In this document: in pieces, positions 55,299-63,816 of the stretch
How the letters are laid out: the number at the start of each line of letters is the position of its first letter
Position numbering within the stretch: the first letter of the stretch is position 1
Notes under the pieces: model-generated
Databases searched by the model: none
What the model saw: the letters and a program-made list of their open reading frames with translations, nothing else
What the model was told of the DNA's origin: nothing
NCBI GenBank assembly: GCA_946405625.1
Contig: CAMJHQ010000002.1
Span: 86,891 to 150,890 of the forward strand
Reading direction: 5' to 3'
Source of the DNA: an uncultured Lachnospiraceae bacterium
GTDB lineage: Bacteria; Bacillota; Clostridia; Lachnospirales; Lachnospiraceae
Length of the DNA: 64,000 nt
Position numbers and translations under genes: made by a program

Positions 55299-55472
55299 TT
55301 ACATCAGGGTATACTGGAACATTTCATATGCAAGCTTTGATCCTTCCGAAATCCCCTCAGGAAGCAGTGCTCTTGCTACACACTTCGGTTCCTCATCAGG
55401 CTCTGCCATATTCTTCAAATATGCATAGTCGCCATCTATTCTATCTACTGTGTATTCGATTCGTTCAAACAT
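55299..55472 (-). CDS. DUF3006-family small protein
   Basis: A 57-residue acidic protein. The pattern YTVDRIDGDYAYL, then ARALLPEGISEGSKLAYE, matches the DUF3006 family (short beta-barrel proteins starting with a DRxEG-like motif and ending LPxGxxEGD-like). Function is unknown. GTGGGA lies 7 bases before the ATG at 55472, which itself lies 2 bases past the stop codon of the ArsC-like gene. The two genes are therefore coupled. Confidence 0.75.
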   Translation of the reverse strand: MFERIEYTVDRIDGDYAYLKNMAEPDEEPKCVARALLPEGISEGSKLAYEMFQYTLM

Positions 55473-55474
55473 AG

Positions 55475-55816
55475 TTAATCCCACTCTTTCCAGACATCAG
55501 GTTGATAGCCTACAGTTGCCTTCTTTCCGTTACGTACGATAGGAAGTATCAGAATCTGCTGATTCTCAAGGATTTTCTCTTCCTTATCCTCATCAGCTAT
55601 ATACTTTATAAGTGCGAGAATATCTTTATCTTTCGCATTCTCATCGATCATCTTATCTATTCCGCCCACAGCCTGCTTTACGGAATTGAACTCTCCCTTG
55701 CTGAGTCCTTTCTCCTTCATATCGACAAACTGGAACTTTATACCACGTTCCTTGAAATATCTCTCAGCTTTACGCGAGTCCGCACTCTTCTTTGTTCCGA
55801 ATATCTGTATATTCAT
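55475..55816 (-). CDS. ArsC/Spx-like protein lacking the active-site cysteines
   Basis: A 113-residue thioredoxin-fold protein of the arsenate reductase/Spx family. It shows MNIQIFGTKKSADSRKAERY, then FVDMKEKGLSKGEFNSVKQA, and a late LILPIVRNGKKATVGYQPDV. The family has CxxC, or at least one Cys, after the first strand. Here both positions are Ser (KKSADSRKA; AGT and TCG codons), and the whole protein has no Cys. Arsenate reduction or Spx-type redox switching is thus unlikely; a binding or regulatory role is more plausible. AAAGG lies about 10 bases before the ATG at 55816. Confidence 0.8.
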   Translation of the reverse strand: MNIQIFGTKKSADSRKAERYFKERGIKFQFVDMKEKGLSKGEFNSVKQAVGGIDKMIDENAKDKDILALIKYIADEDKEEKILENQQILILPIVRNGKKATVGYQPDVWKEWD

Positions 55817-55947
55817 ATTTTGTAGACCTTTCAACTATTAATACTCAATCACATACCTGTAATACTTTACTATACTCATCCGTTTTTTGCCATCTATTTG
55901 TTTCACTTATATGTAATCCGAAGTTCTACGGGATATTTACATTGATA

Positions 55948-55996
55948 TGGCTTAAAAAGGGAAGGATCATCTTTAATCGATTATCCTTCCTTTTAA
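55948..55996 (-). terminator. terminator after methyltransferase gene
   Basis: The stem AAAAGGAAGGAT / ATCCTTCCCTTTT (one bulge) is followed on the minus strand by TTTTTAAG. It lies about 60 bases past the gene stop. Confidence 0.75.
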
Positions 55997-56057
55997 AACT
56001 GTTTTCTTTGATTCTTTTAATTCTATAAATCCGATATTCTCATCAACCTCTGATGTA

Positions 56058-56807
56058 TTATTTCTTTTCCAGTTCCCAGTAAAGATATAGAGGTATCTTC
56101 TGCAGCCATGCCATCATAACAGAAATCTCAGCCTGTTCATCCGTTGCTCTCGGCTCATTCAGATCAACTATGGTAAGTCCGGCTCTGATAAAGGCTTTGA
56201 CATAATCTTCCATAGTCCGATGCCGCCAGATAACCGGGATAGTTCCGCTCCAAAGCGGTGCCTCCCACTCTTTCGGCTCGAAGTAATTCTTCACGACAAC
56301 CTCTCTGTCTATTCCCGTGCCCTGTCTTCCGATACCCGTGTCGTGATTACCGTCGAAACAAGGATGGAGAACACTTGCGAAAACCCGTCCACCGGGCTTT
56401 AACACACGAACGGCCTCCTTAAGTGTGCCGTCAAGATCCTCACAGTCCATAAGCATCATTGAACATAAAACGATATCAAACGTCTCACTATCAATATCAA
56501 AAAGATCATTACTGTTCCTGACATAATGCTCAATCTTAAGCTCTTCTTCTTTGGACAGCTTTACGGCATACTCTATAGACTTTTTTGAACAATCGACGGA
56601 CACAAGCCTTGCACCGCGTTTTGCCAGTTCTCTTGAATACCCTCCTTCGCCGCATCCGAGATCGAGTATTCTTTTCCCCTTTACATCGCCCATAAACTTA
56701 AGCATATTGGGCATAATAAAGCAGTTTCTCGCTTCACCGGTCTGTGCAAGTTCAAACCATTCATCACCCATTTGATTCCAGGCTATGGTGGAACTGTCAT
56801 GCTTCAT
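56058..56807 (-). CDS. class I SAM-dependent methyltransferase
   Basis: A methyltransferase of about 249 residues. The SAM-binding motif I is RILDLGCGEGGYSRELAKRG, followed by the acidic LVSVDCSKKS (motif II), FDIVLCSMMLMDCEDL (motif IV) and VLKPGGRVFASVLHP (post-motif III). The substrate is unknown; relatives methylate small molecules, ubiquinone-type rings or tRNA. CGGAGG lies 15 bases before the ATG at 56807 but 6 before a TTG at 56816, so the true start may be TTG, three codons longer. It stands alone with a terminator. Confidence 0.85.
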   Translation of the reverse strand: MKHDSSTIAWNQMGDEWFELAQTGEARNCFIMPNMLKFMGDVKGKRILDLGCGEGGYSRELAKRGARLVSVDCSKKSIEYAVKLSKEEELKIEHYVRNSNDLFDIDSETFDIVLCSMMLMDCEDLDGTLKEAVRVLKPGGRVFASVLHPCFDGNHDTGIGRQGTGIDREVVVKNYFEPKEWEAPLWSGTIPVIWRHRTMEDYVKAFIRAGLTIVDLNEPRATDEQAEISVMMAWLQKIPLYLYWELEKK

Positions 56808-56942
56808 TTCTTTCAAAATCAACCTCCGAATTATATCAACATCGTAACAGATATTTTAATGAACCTTTCTCTGACATATGACAATATAATAATATGGTAT
56901 AAGTGCCATAACTACATAATAACAAATAAGAGGTACATACAC

Positions 56943-57248
56943 ATGAACAATAGCAAAGAAACAAATTACGGGCTATGGACTATCCGAATACTGTATGTAA
57001 TAAATCTTCTGATATTCCTGCCGCTCTTTTTCCCCAGAGCGAGTATATTTTTCAATTATCTTTTCTATCTCAGAATATTCTATATTCCTTACATCAGTAC
57101 AGTAGTTTTATCCATCATATATCACCATATGCTAAAAAAATATGAATGCTCCGGTTTAGAATTCTTCTTTTTTTATCTGGTCCTTATATTAACCATTATC
57201 TGTCTTTGGCTTTTGAATCTGGTCTATCATGCCGCTATGGGCATATAA
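56943..57248 (+). CDS. small membrane protein with three helices, unknown
   Basis: A 101-residue hydrophobic protein beginning MNNSKETNYGLWTIRILYVI, with helices at about 13-32, 42-62 and 73-95 and a short polar loop KKYECSG before the last. AGAGG lies 9 bases before the ATG at 56943. The open frame extends further upstream but without a start site. No family is recognised. It is convergent with the GNAT gene. Confidence 0.55.
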   Translation: MNNSKETNYGLWTIRILYVINLLIFLPLFFPRASIFFNYLFYLRIFYIPYISTVVLSIIYHHMLKKYECSGLEFFFFYLVLILTIICLWLLNLVYHAAMGI

Positions 57249-57278
57249 TTCCGTTTCAAAGCATAATGATTGCTTTGC

Positions 57279-57800
57279 TTATTTATCTAATTGTTCCCAC
57301 TCCTGTCTTGTTATCGCATAGGCATAGGATATCTCGTTCTTCGGATCCGGATATTCCTTAACTTTTTTCATACCGTTTGCGATTGCAGTTGAGTACGAAC
57401 CGACATTGGTATACTTCATATACGAATAGATTGTATCATAGTCTGTATTGTTAAATACCCAGTCACGACATGCACGGGCTGCTTCCTTGGCATATCCCTG
57501 TCTCCAATACTTCTTATTGATGTGATATCCGATCTCAGGAAGCATCTCCCCGTCAATATTCTGGATTGTGATTCCGCAGTCTCCGATGAACTCTCCTGTT
57601 TCTTTAAGAGTCACAGCCCAGAGTCCGAAGCCGTAGGTTTTATAGTTATCCAGATTCCATGTTATCCAGCCCATGGTCCTGTCCTTATCAAATGGTGCAG
57701 GATAATGCTGCATAGTTTCAGGATCAGACATTATCTCATATAATGCATCAAAATCTTCAAGTGTATACTCTCTCAAAATCAATCTTTCGGTTTCGATCAT
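57279..57800 (-). CDS. GNAT-family N-acetyltransferase (RimJ/RimL type)
   Basis: A 173-residue acetyltransferase. It opens MIETERLILREYTLEDFDAL, the usual RimJ/RimL-like start. The acetyl-CoA-binding block is IGYHINKKYWRQGYAKEAAR, followed by YMKYTNVGSYSTAIANGMKK. The acceptor (ribosomal protein N-terminus, other amine or antibiotic) is unknown. GGAGG 7 bases before the ATG at 57800 fixes the start; the longer frame begins ahead of that site. Confidence 0.9.
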   Translation of the reverse strand: MIETERLILREYTLEDFDALYEIMSDPETMQHYPAPFDKDRTMGWITWNLDNYKTYGFGLWAVTLKETGEFIGDCGITIQNIDGEMLPEIGYHINKKYWRQGYAKEAARACRDWVFNNTDYDTIYSYMKYTNVGSYSTAIANGMKKVKEYPDPKNEISYAYAITRQEWEQLDK

Positions 57801-57854
57801 TTTCTTCCCTCCCATAATATTTAAATTCGAGATGGATAGTTTATCATACTGCTT

Positions 57855-57883
57855 TTATCATATCCATATATCGCTGGTATAAT
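57855..57883 (+). promoter_or_regulatory. strong extended -10 promoter facing a possible remnant ORF
   Basis: TGGTATAAT (57875-57883) is a perfect extended -10. TTATCA lies 17 bases upstream as a 4-of-6 -35 box. Downstream is only a short hydrophobic frame from 57950 (MFLYWGTWSMILMCILMAVT) that has no ribosome binding site and no stop before the palindrome at 58061. The promoter may therefore serve a lost gene. Confidence 0.45.
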
Positions 57884-58051
57884 TTTATGAGTTTCGTTTT
57901 TTCTTTACAAGTTAAATCAAATAACTGCCATTGATTTTTCTTCTACACTATGTTCCTCTACTGGGGAACCTGGAGCATGATACTAATGTGCATACTTATG
58001 GCAGTAACATTCCTGCTGCTGATAATACTTTCGATATCAAAACATTTCAAA

Positions 58052-58096
58052 ATACGAAAAAATAATGCCCTGCAAGCTAGCTTGCAGGGCATTATT
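58052..58096 (-). terminator. 36-bp perfect palindrome, terminator of LRR gene
   Basis: AATAATGCCCTGCAAGCT is followed directly by its exact reverse complement (58061-58096). On the minus strand it is followed by TTTTTTCG. It lies 16 bases past the stop of the LRR protein gene. Confidence 0.88.
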
Positions 58097-58111
58097 CATT
58101 CGGACATTAAT

Positions 58112-59023
58112 TTACTCAGTTATAAATTTCACATCTCCTGTATAACTAATGCTTGCACTATTCTCATGGTCCAAATATATAATTCCATCCTTTGCAATAT
58201 ACTTTTCAAGATTATCTGTGTCATTCAATGCTTCATCTATGACCGGACAACCCTTTACAGTCACTTCTGTTAAACTGTCATTTCTTAATAAATCTATCTC
58301 ATATAACTTTTCACATTCATTTACTTCTAAGCTATTTATCTCCGAACATCCACACAGGCATATGCGCCAGATCTTTGGACAATTCTCTATGGTATGTTTT
58401 TTCAGATTAGTATTATTGTGGACCTCATAATATTCAAATTTCGGACAGTCCGTAATCGATATTTCCTCTAACTTTGATCGGTAAAAAATTCCTTTTTTTA
58501 GTTCCGGACAGTTAGATATACATATTTTTCCTACAGTAGACTCATCGATTGATATTTCCTGCAAACTTTCCATACCATTAAAATCTATATCATATTTCAA
58601 TTCACACGAGTCAATTACCAACTTTTTAAGGCTTGTATAATTACACAGATCTACATCTATGTTTTTGCAATCTTTAAGCTCTATAGTTGTTAGATTTTCA
58701 AGTGCATTAATTGCCGAAATGTCATTACATGATGTAAGCTTTATTATATTAACAGCCGTGAAATTCTCTATACCTTTAAGGTTTTCACATCCCTCAAGTT
58801 CAATGGTATGAAGCGTTTCAATTTCATAAGTACTCAGATATCCATTTCCATCATTTTTCTTATCCCTCTTCATAGCAAATTCTCTGAGGTTATCGTCAGG
58901 AAAATTATCTTTGTTTATCTCTATTCCTTTGTCAAGGTATCTTGGTTTGATATATAAATATCCACAAAATACAATAAAAACCAGTACAACTATGATAAAT
59001 GCACTAATTCCGATTTTTTTCAT
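58112..59023 (-). CDS. membrane-anchored leucine-rich-repeat surface protein
   Basis: A 303-residue protein. One N-terminal helix (about 3-22, IGISAFIIVVLVFIVFCGYL) anchors it. An acidic Asp-rich segment, KRDKKNDGNGYLSTYEIETL, resembles a calcium-binding EF-hand or dockerin-type loop and often precedes LRRs in clostridial surface proteins. About nine repeats of 20-24 residues follow with the pattern LxxIxLxxCxxL. Many carry Cys at the turn (for example NLTTIELKDCKNIDVDLCNY). The role is probably binding at the cell surface. AAAGGG lies 9 bases before the ATG at 59023. It ends at a perfect palindromic terminator. Confidence 0.75.
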   Translation of the reverse strand: MKKIGISAFIIVVLVFIVFCGYLYIKPRYLDKGIEINKDNFPDDNLREFAMKRDKKNDGNGYLSTYEIETLHTIELEGCENLKGIENFTAVNIIKLTSCNDISAINALENLTTIELKDCKNIDVDLCNYTSLKKLVIDSCELKYDIDFNGMESLQEISIDESTVGKICISNCPELKKGIFYRSKLEEISITDCPKFEYYEVHNNTNLKKHTIENCPKIWRICLCGCSEINSLEVNECEKLYEIDLLRNDSLTEVTVKGCPVIDEALNDTDNLEKYIAKDGIIYLDHENSASISYTGDVKFITE

Positions 59024-59087
59024 AACTTTACGCCCTTTACTTATTATCAATTTGATAATTTCATATTATCATAATGATTATATGTAG

Positions 59088-59696
59088 TCAACGTTTTTTT
59101 ATAACACTGTATGTATCCTTCTCCCACACTGTAAATCTTTGGATTCCTTTACGCTTTGGATGTTTTACCAGCAATCCACGATCGCCCACTTGAAAATGAT
59201 ACTCTCCTGAAGTTACATGAACAGCATATTTCTTCTGCTCCTTTGACCATATATCAACATATGCGGATATATCGGGACTCACCGGAACTGACGCACCAAT
59301 TTTCTCATAATACGAAATTTTTATAATTTCAACCTCCGTCACCAACGCATCTTCAGGCTTTCTTTGGTTCAGATACAGATCTGCCGTCAAAACAGTCATA
59401 ACAAGCGGAAAAATCAACAAAATCCATCTTATTACCTTGATTGCTCCGTCACTCAGTAAATACAGATTTGCATCCTTCACCTTAAAAAAAGCCACAAAGC
59501 AAAATACTAAACCAATTACATAAGGAATGATCATTTTCTGCAATGATACAGGGGTGTATAACTTCTCAATTAATTGCATTTCACTTAGATATGGTCTTCT
59601 GAGCTGAAAATCCTTTTCTTCGCATAAATACTCACCATAATTAATTATATTATTATGGTTGGAACTATCACTATTTTGTGCCAATTTACTAGTCAT
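59088..59696 (-). CDS. membrane protein of unknown function (partner of 59.7-kb gene)
   Basis: A 202-residue protein with two helices (about 53-70 and 86-105) and a soluble C-terminal beta-rich domain (about 120-200, VEIIKISYYEKIGASVPVSP, YHFQVGDRGLLVKHP). I do not recognise the family. Its ATG overlaps the stop of the upstream gene by eight bases, so the two are translationally coupled and probably act together. They share the general plan of helices followed by a beta domain. Confidence 0.65.
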   Translation of the reverse strand: MTSKLAQNSDSSNHNNIINYGEYLCEEKDFQLRRPYLSEMQLIEKLYTPVSLQKMIIPYVIGLVFCFVAFFKVKDANLYLLSDGAIKVIRWILLIFPLVMTVLTADLYLNQRKPEDALVTEVEIIKISYYEKIGASVPVSPDISAYVDIWSKEQKKYAVHVTSGEYHFQVGDRGLLVKHPKRKGIQRFTVWEKDTYSVIKKR

Positions 59697-60411
59697 AAAA
59701 TCCGCTAAATACTCCTTTAAATGTCATATGTCGCTCGATACCATTTGCCCTGTCTTCACGAACCATCTCATCAAGAGATTTTTCGGAGATAACGTTCATA
59801 TTTCGGTTGTCGCTTCCAACTACCACGAACCAGCCCTTCGCATAGCGCATCGCATAGTATATCTCGCCGTTAATCTGCAATTTGAACACAACCGGCACGC
59901 CATCATCGTTGATATACCCCACTGTTGCATAGTAAACAGGATTTTTCTTCGCTCCAACACCAATCGTCCTCATCACCAGCTTGAGGCAAACGCCTCTTCG
60001 TTTCGTGTAATCCGTCCAGTCATTGTTCTGCTTCAACAATCTATATACAACTACGACAGTTGCGGTGCACATCACTATATCCAGAACGATTGCGCCCTTC
60101 ACCATCACGTCCGGTACATCGGCAATATTTTGAATTCCATTCATAATCAGACAGCCTAGCACACCTAACACTATTGGAATCGTGATAATTCCTGCTATAA
60201 CTGAATGGCGTCTCTTGAGTCGTTCCTCATCCTCACCTGTAAGAGGTATCGTCTCATTTGTCAGTTCAGCCTCTTTGATCTTGTCCACATATTCCGATGA
60301 ACTGACAACCTTAGCAATTCCCATATTCCTCCTACAAACAAATGCCGCGATAAGTAACCCCACATTCGGAACAATACAGAATATACAGAAAAATATAACC
60401 AGTTCCCACAT
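59689..60411 (-). CDS. membrane protein of unknown function
   Basis: A 240-residue protein with an N-terminal helix (about 2-24) and two central helices (about 74-92 and 106-124). A C-terminal beta-rich domain contains YYATVGYINDDGVPVVFKLQ and ends GVFSGFYD. No family is recognised. The start at 60411 has AGAGG 7 bases upstream; an in-frame GTG at 60429 precedes that site. The 3' end of a paralogue of this gene survives as a fragment at 62.94-63.0 kb. Confidence 0.65.
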   Translation of the reverse strand: MWELVIFFCIFCIVPNVGLLIAAFVCRRNMGIAKVVSSSEYVDKIKEAELTNETIPLTGEDEERLKRRHSVIAGIITIPIVLGVLGCLIMNGIQNIADVPDVMVKGAIVLDIVMCTATVVVVYRLLKQNNDWTDYTKRRGVCLKLVMRTIGVGAKKNPVYYATVGYINDDGVPVVFKLQINGEIYYAMRYAKGWFVVVGSDNRNMNVISEKSLDEMVREDRANGIERHMTFKGVFSGFYD

Positions 60412-60484
60412 TTTCAAACCTCTTTTCACTTTACTCTGAGCAATATTAACACGTATTCTACAGTAAACCGGTATGCCTTTGCAA

Positions 60485-60520
60485 TCAAAAAAGCGTACCT
60501 ATGATTTCTCATAGGTACGC
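60485..60520 (-). terminator. terminator after PEBP-like lipoprotein gene
   Basis: A 12-bp perfect stem GCGTACCTATGA / TCATAGGTACGC with a 4-nt loop is followed on the minus strand by TTTTTTGATT. Confidence 0.88.
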
Positions 60521-60570
60521 CTATGTAATCTTGAGGACATTCATTCACTCTCTATAGCAACCGGAAACTC

Positions 60571-61743
60571 CTATTTCTCTCTCGTGTAATTGCCATCAAG
60601 CCTTGAATAAGCGATAACATTTCCCGAATTACCGTCTATATCCACATCTAATCCTTTATATATATTATCTATGCTGTTGCCGCCGCCATCAAATGCCAAA
60701 ACCACCTTGCCCATCTCATTCTTAAGTGCAAATATGAATATTGAATAGGTATGAGTTCCCGAAGGTGGATATGGACCTACATACCGATTTCCACGACCTC
60801 CTCCTCCAATCTCACCTTCTTCAAGAGATGTCTTCGTTGTAAATGCATCCATATGAAGCCATGCACCGTCTATCATAATTACAACATACTCGGAAGCTCC
60901 ATCCACCTCATCCCATGTAAGTTCAGGCGACAAATTCTCTCCACGCAACGTATTGGTTATCTTTACATCCCACACCCCATCCTTAAGATTACTTGACGAC
61001 GAGTTAAATGTCTCGATATCCTCAAATATCGTAGATTTTATATAGGTAGATGACTCCGATATCATAGCTTCTTCTGCGGTAGGTAATGCGTTATTGAAAT
61101 CTTCCAACTCGCCTTTTCTTACATCCGCCGGAACACTGATGACACCTTCTTCTCCGTCTCCGGCATCACCAAAAATATTAGTTGTTCCATCCATAAAGCA
61201 TTCGCCGCCATTAACCTTTACATCTTCAAAGTAGAATTTATTTCCTTCACATTCAAAAATAATATCGCAGCTGATGCTTAAAGACATATCCATCTTCTGA
61301 GTTCCATCTTCACTTGTTCCGATGGATGAATTCCCATCTCTAAGATCGTCCCCAAAATGAATATACATGCTTGCAGGTTTTCTTTTAAAGGAATAACCCA
61401 CTTTAGAATAAATCGATGCAGCGTCTTCTGTATCGATGATCCAGACAGTATCCTGAATATTAAAATCTTCTGCCCAGGTCCAGTTGGTTATCTCGGAACT
61501 TTTAACCTCCCAGTTACCACCTTTCATGACATAGGTCACATCTTTCTCGATTACCTGAGGGATCATTCCTTCGGTAACATTTACTGTCTCCTTCTCAGTC
61601 TTTTCGTCTCCTTCAGCCACCTGACTTTCTGTTTCCGTCTCGGTCTTTACGTCACTCTCAGTTGCCTGACCTGACGCTCCACATCCCGAAAGAAGAAGTG
61701 CCATAGCAAGTATTGTTGCCGCAAATGTTTTCCCTTTTCTCAT
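60571..61743 (-). CDS. lipoprotein with C-terminal PEBP (YbhB/YbcL-like) domain
   Basis: A 390-residue lipoprotein. The signal ends in LLLSGC (Cys at about 21), followed by a Glu/Thr-rich linker. Residues about 60-230 are an unassigned beta-rich region. Residues about 255-385 resemble phosphatidylethanolamine-binding/Raf-kinase-inhibitor-like proteins: GENLSPELTWDEVDGASEYV, VVIMIDGAWLHMD and YVGPYPPSGTHTYSIFIFAL. The usual DPDAP ligand segment is altered to IDGAW. Function of such domains in bacteria is unclear. AGGAGG precedes the ATG. Followed by a terminator. Confidence 0.82.
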   Translation of the reverse strand: MRKGKTFAATILAMALLLSGCGASGQATESDVKTETETESQVAEGDEKTEKETVNVTEGMIPQVIEKDVTYVMKGGNWEVKSSEITNWTWAEDFNIQDTVWIIDTEDAASIYSKVGYSFKRKPASMYIHFGDDLRDGNSSIGTSEDGTQKMDMSLSISCDIIFECEGNKFYFEDVKVNGGECFMDGTTNIFGDAGDGEEGVISVPADVRKGELEDFNNALPTAEEAMISESSTYIKSTIFEDIETFNSSSSNLKDGVWDVKITNTLRGENLSPELTWDEVDGASEYVVIMIDGAWLHMDAFTTKTSLEEGEIGGGGRGNRYVGPYPPSGTHTYSIFIFALKNEMGKVVLAFDGGGNSIDNIYKGLDVDIDGNSGNVIAYSRLDGNYTREK

Positions 61744-61842
61744 ACCCGTAACCTCCTTTTCTCTGTAAGATAATCATATCTGTTAAAGAAATCCGACAGT
61801 TAGAAATATAAGCACGAAAAACAGCATTTTCGGCATGAATTT

Positions 61843-62856
61843 TCAAAATAACTCTCTCATCTGTTTCTGAAATTCAGACGGAGTCATTCCCGTATGTTTT
61901 TTGAATACCTTTGTGAAATAATTTGTATCTTTATAACCAACTCCGACACTTATCTCACTGATCGTAAGAGTTCCAAACTGCAATTCTCTTTTTGCAAGGT
62001 TGATCCTCATCTGTTCAAGATAGGTCATGCAGGACATTGATACTTCTCTGTTAAATGCATCATTCAGCACATTCTTATTAACCGAAAACAGTTTCAATAC
62101 ACTTTCAAGTGTTATCTCTTCATCTATATGATCCCAGAAATATCTTGTAACCATTGCCACAAGTTTATCTTTATAAATTTCATTCTGTCTGAAATTTCTA
62201 TAGAAATCAGCCGTCGTCACAAAAAGCATGGACTGGATGAAATATCTGGTACGAAGGATCCAGAAATTATCCGGCTGAGCATTTATCTCATATTTGACAC
62301 TCATAGAAAGCCTTAACGCTGTATCATACTCTTGTTTGGTAAGAGTGTAAAAAACCGCATCCTGTTTATGCCAGAAGAACTCCAGCAAAAGAAGTGCATC
62401 CTGATAAACCATTTCCTTAGAAAATGCGTCTTCAAACTTGAAATCTTTGTTGATCAGATTGCTTCTCTCTTCATCAGCAGTTATCTGCTCGGCTCTCACA
62501 GGCTCGCCATTTTCATCCTTCATAGCAGTACAGAACTTATCGTATTTTCCAGAATTCAGTGCTTCGATGGTAAACTCTTCTCTTATTATTGAAGGCTTAA
62601 AATATACAGTACGAGACTTTACATTATCTTCCGATACAACCTTAACCTCTGCTTTTTCATTTACAAGTATGAAAGCAGGAGCTGTTATGACATTATATTT
62701 ACCATTATCCTCTACTATAAATGACCCTGAAGTGACCAGGACCATTTTATAACATGTTTTATCATTTATATATTTCGGCAGCCCTTCCGTCTGCTCGAAA
62801 TACACATCCAGTGTACAATCCATCCCCGGACGTTTGCTTTTTGTAACCAGTTCCAT
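61843..62856 (-). CDS. AraC-family transcriptional regulator
   Basis: A 337-residue regulator. The N-terminal half (about 10-110) is a cupin-like sensor region. The C-terminal double helix-turn-helix (about 230-335) reads TLESVLKLFSVNKNVLNDAF, then MRINLAKRELQFGTLTISEI, then VGYKDTNYFTKVFKKHTGMT, the AraC/XylS signature. It may control the lipoprotein gene 100 bases downstream; this is inferred from position only. GGGAGTAGT precedes the ATG. The effector is unknown. Confidence 0.9.
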   Translation of the reverse strand: MELVTKSKRPGMDCTLDVYFEQTEGLPKYINDKTCYKMVLVTSGSFIVEDNGKYNVITAPAFILVNEKAEVKVVSEDNVKSRTVYFKPSIIREEFTIEALNSGKYDKFCTAMKDENGEPVRAEQITADEERSNLINKDFKFEDAFSKEMVYQDALLLLEFFWHKQDAVFYTLTKQEYDTALRLSMSVKYEINAQPDNFWILRTRYFIQSMLFVTTADFYRNFRQNEIYKDKLVAMVTRYFWDHIDEEITLESVLKLFSVNKNVLNDAFNREVSMSCMTYLEQMRINLAKRELQFGTLTISEISVGVGYKDTNYFTKVFKKHTGMTPSEFQKQMRELF

Positions 62857-62934
62857 ACTACTCCCTGTTGATCATATACTTATCTTCCAATGTGATCAGT
62901 TCGATATCAGTAATCGCTGCCTTTTCAAACCAAT

Positions 62935-63133
62935 TTACTGATCATAATATCCAGAATATAATCCTGTTTTCTTAATTTGACGCTCGATACCATTTGCCCT
63001 GTCCTCTATACTTCTCATCAACAATAACATCACAAAGCTAAAACATCGAAACATAGTCTGTTACTACTCTCGAAAATCCAATCATCCTATTCGTTGCCTC
63101 ATCAAAAACCGCATAGCATAAGGTATTCTTCAG
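62935..63133 (-). pseudogene. composite scar: GNAT fragment fused to the 3' end of a paralogue of the 59.7-kb gene
   Basis: Reading from 63133 downward one frame gives LKNTLCYAVFDEATNRMIGF, then SRVVTDYVSMF, an in-frame TAG (63038-63040), and LCDVIVDEKYRGQG. This is the central part of a GNAT acetyltransferase. From about 63003 another frame gives EDRANGIERQIKKTGLYSGY and YDQ plus stop, homologous to the C-terminus EDRANGIERHMTFKGVFSGF of the gene at 59689. The two meet in the microhomology AGGACAGGGCA. The 5' end of the GNAT fragment abuts the stop of the reductase gene at 63130. Confidence 0.75.
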
Positions 63134-63816
63134 CTTATCACTTTGTACCGCAGTCTCAGATATGAATCCTCTAACACTTTACAATCTTCTAATTTCAAGA
63201 CGCCAAGTCCTGATAACTCCTCATGTGACATAAGCGAACATCCATCTATCAACGTCGATGTATCCTTACCTCCAATTAGTACCGGAGCAACAACCAGATC
63301 AACATAGTCAAATAGTTTTTCTCTTAAAAACAGTCCGTTTACTGTGCCTCCTGACTGCACAGTCAAACGATCACATCCATACTCACTCTTCAGTTGAACA
63401 AGTGCACTCCTTAGATCTTGTTCATCCTGATAAATGATATGCAAGTTATCCTCATCTACATCGAATGCCGGATGAAACTTATTATTCGTTATCAGTACAA
63501 ATTCTTTTGCCCAAGCTGAGAAGTATCTGACGCCTGCCGGGGAAAGATGATGATTATCCATAATTACAAATGACACAGGTGACTTCGAAGGTGGTTCTTT
63601 TTCATTTACCCCCATCTTTTCCTGAACACGTCCGGTGTTAAATGACCATAGATCTGTTGTCTGTTCTATTTCATAATATTGATGAAGCCCTTCTTTTAGT
63701 CCTTCAATTGTAGGAAAATCCTTATCCACATCCAGTTCATCATTTGCACCTGTACTGATTTTTCCATCTACAGACATCAACATATATAAGGTTGTAATTG
63801 GTTTATCAATATTCAT
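63130..63816 (-). CDS. RibD C-terminal / dihydrofolate-reductase-like reductase
   Basis: A 228-residue NADPH-dependent reductase-fold protein. It opens ITTLYMLMSVDGKISTGAND, the substrate-side signature of the RibD_C family. It has LTVQSGGTVNGLFLREKLFD, the dinucleotide-binding GG region, and closes VDLVVAPVLIGGKDTSTLID. Such proteins reduce pyrimidine intermediates of riboflavin synthesis or unrelated substrates; no rib genes are nearby, so its substrate is open. AAGGAGGGCTTAAGCGC precedes the ATG. Its last codons abut a decayed GNAT fragment, so the natural C-terminus may be slightly altered. Confidence 0.85.
   Translation of the reverse strand: MNIDKPITTLYMLMSVDGKISTGANDELDVDKDFPTIEGLKEGLHQYYEIEQTTDLWSFNTGRVQEKMGVNEKEPPSKSPVSFVIMDNHHLSPAGVRYFSAWAKEFVLITNNKFHPAFDVDEDNLHIIYQDEQDLRSALVQLKSEYGCDRLTVQSGGTVNGLFLREKLFDYVDLVVAPVLIGGKDTSTLIDGCSLMSHEELSGLGVLKLEDCKVLEDSYLRLRYKVIS

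Noticed and set aside
59735..62999. Exact 23-base repeat at 59.74 and 62.98 kb taken as possible mobile-element ends
   Set aside because: Both copies lie within homologous gene tails encoding EDRANGIER; they reflect a paralogue fragment, not terminal repeats, and no transposase is present.
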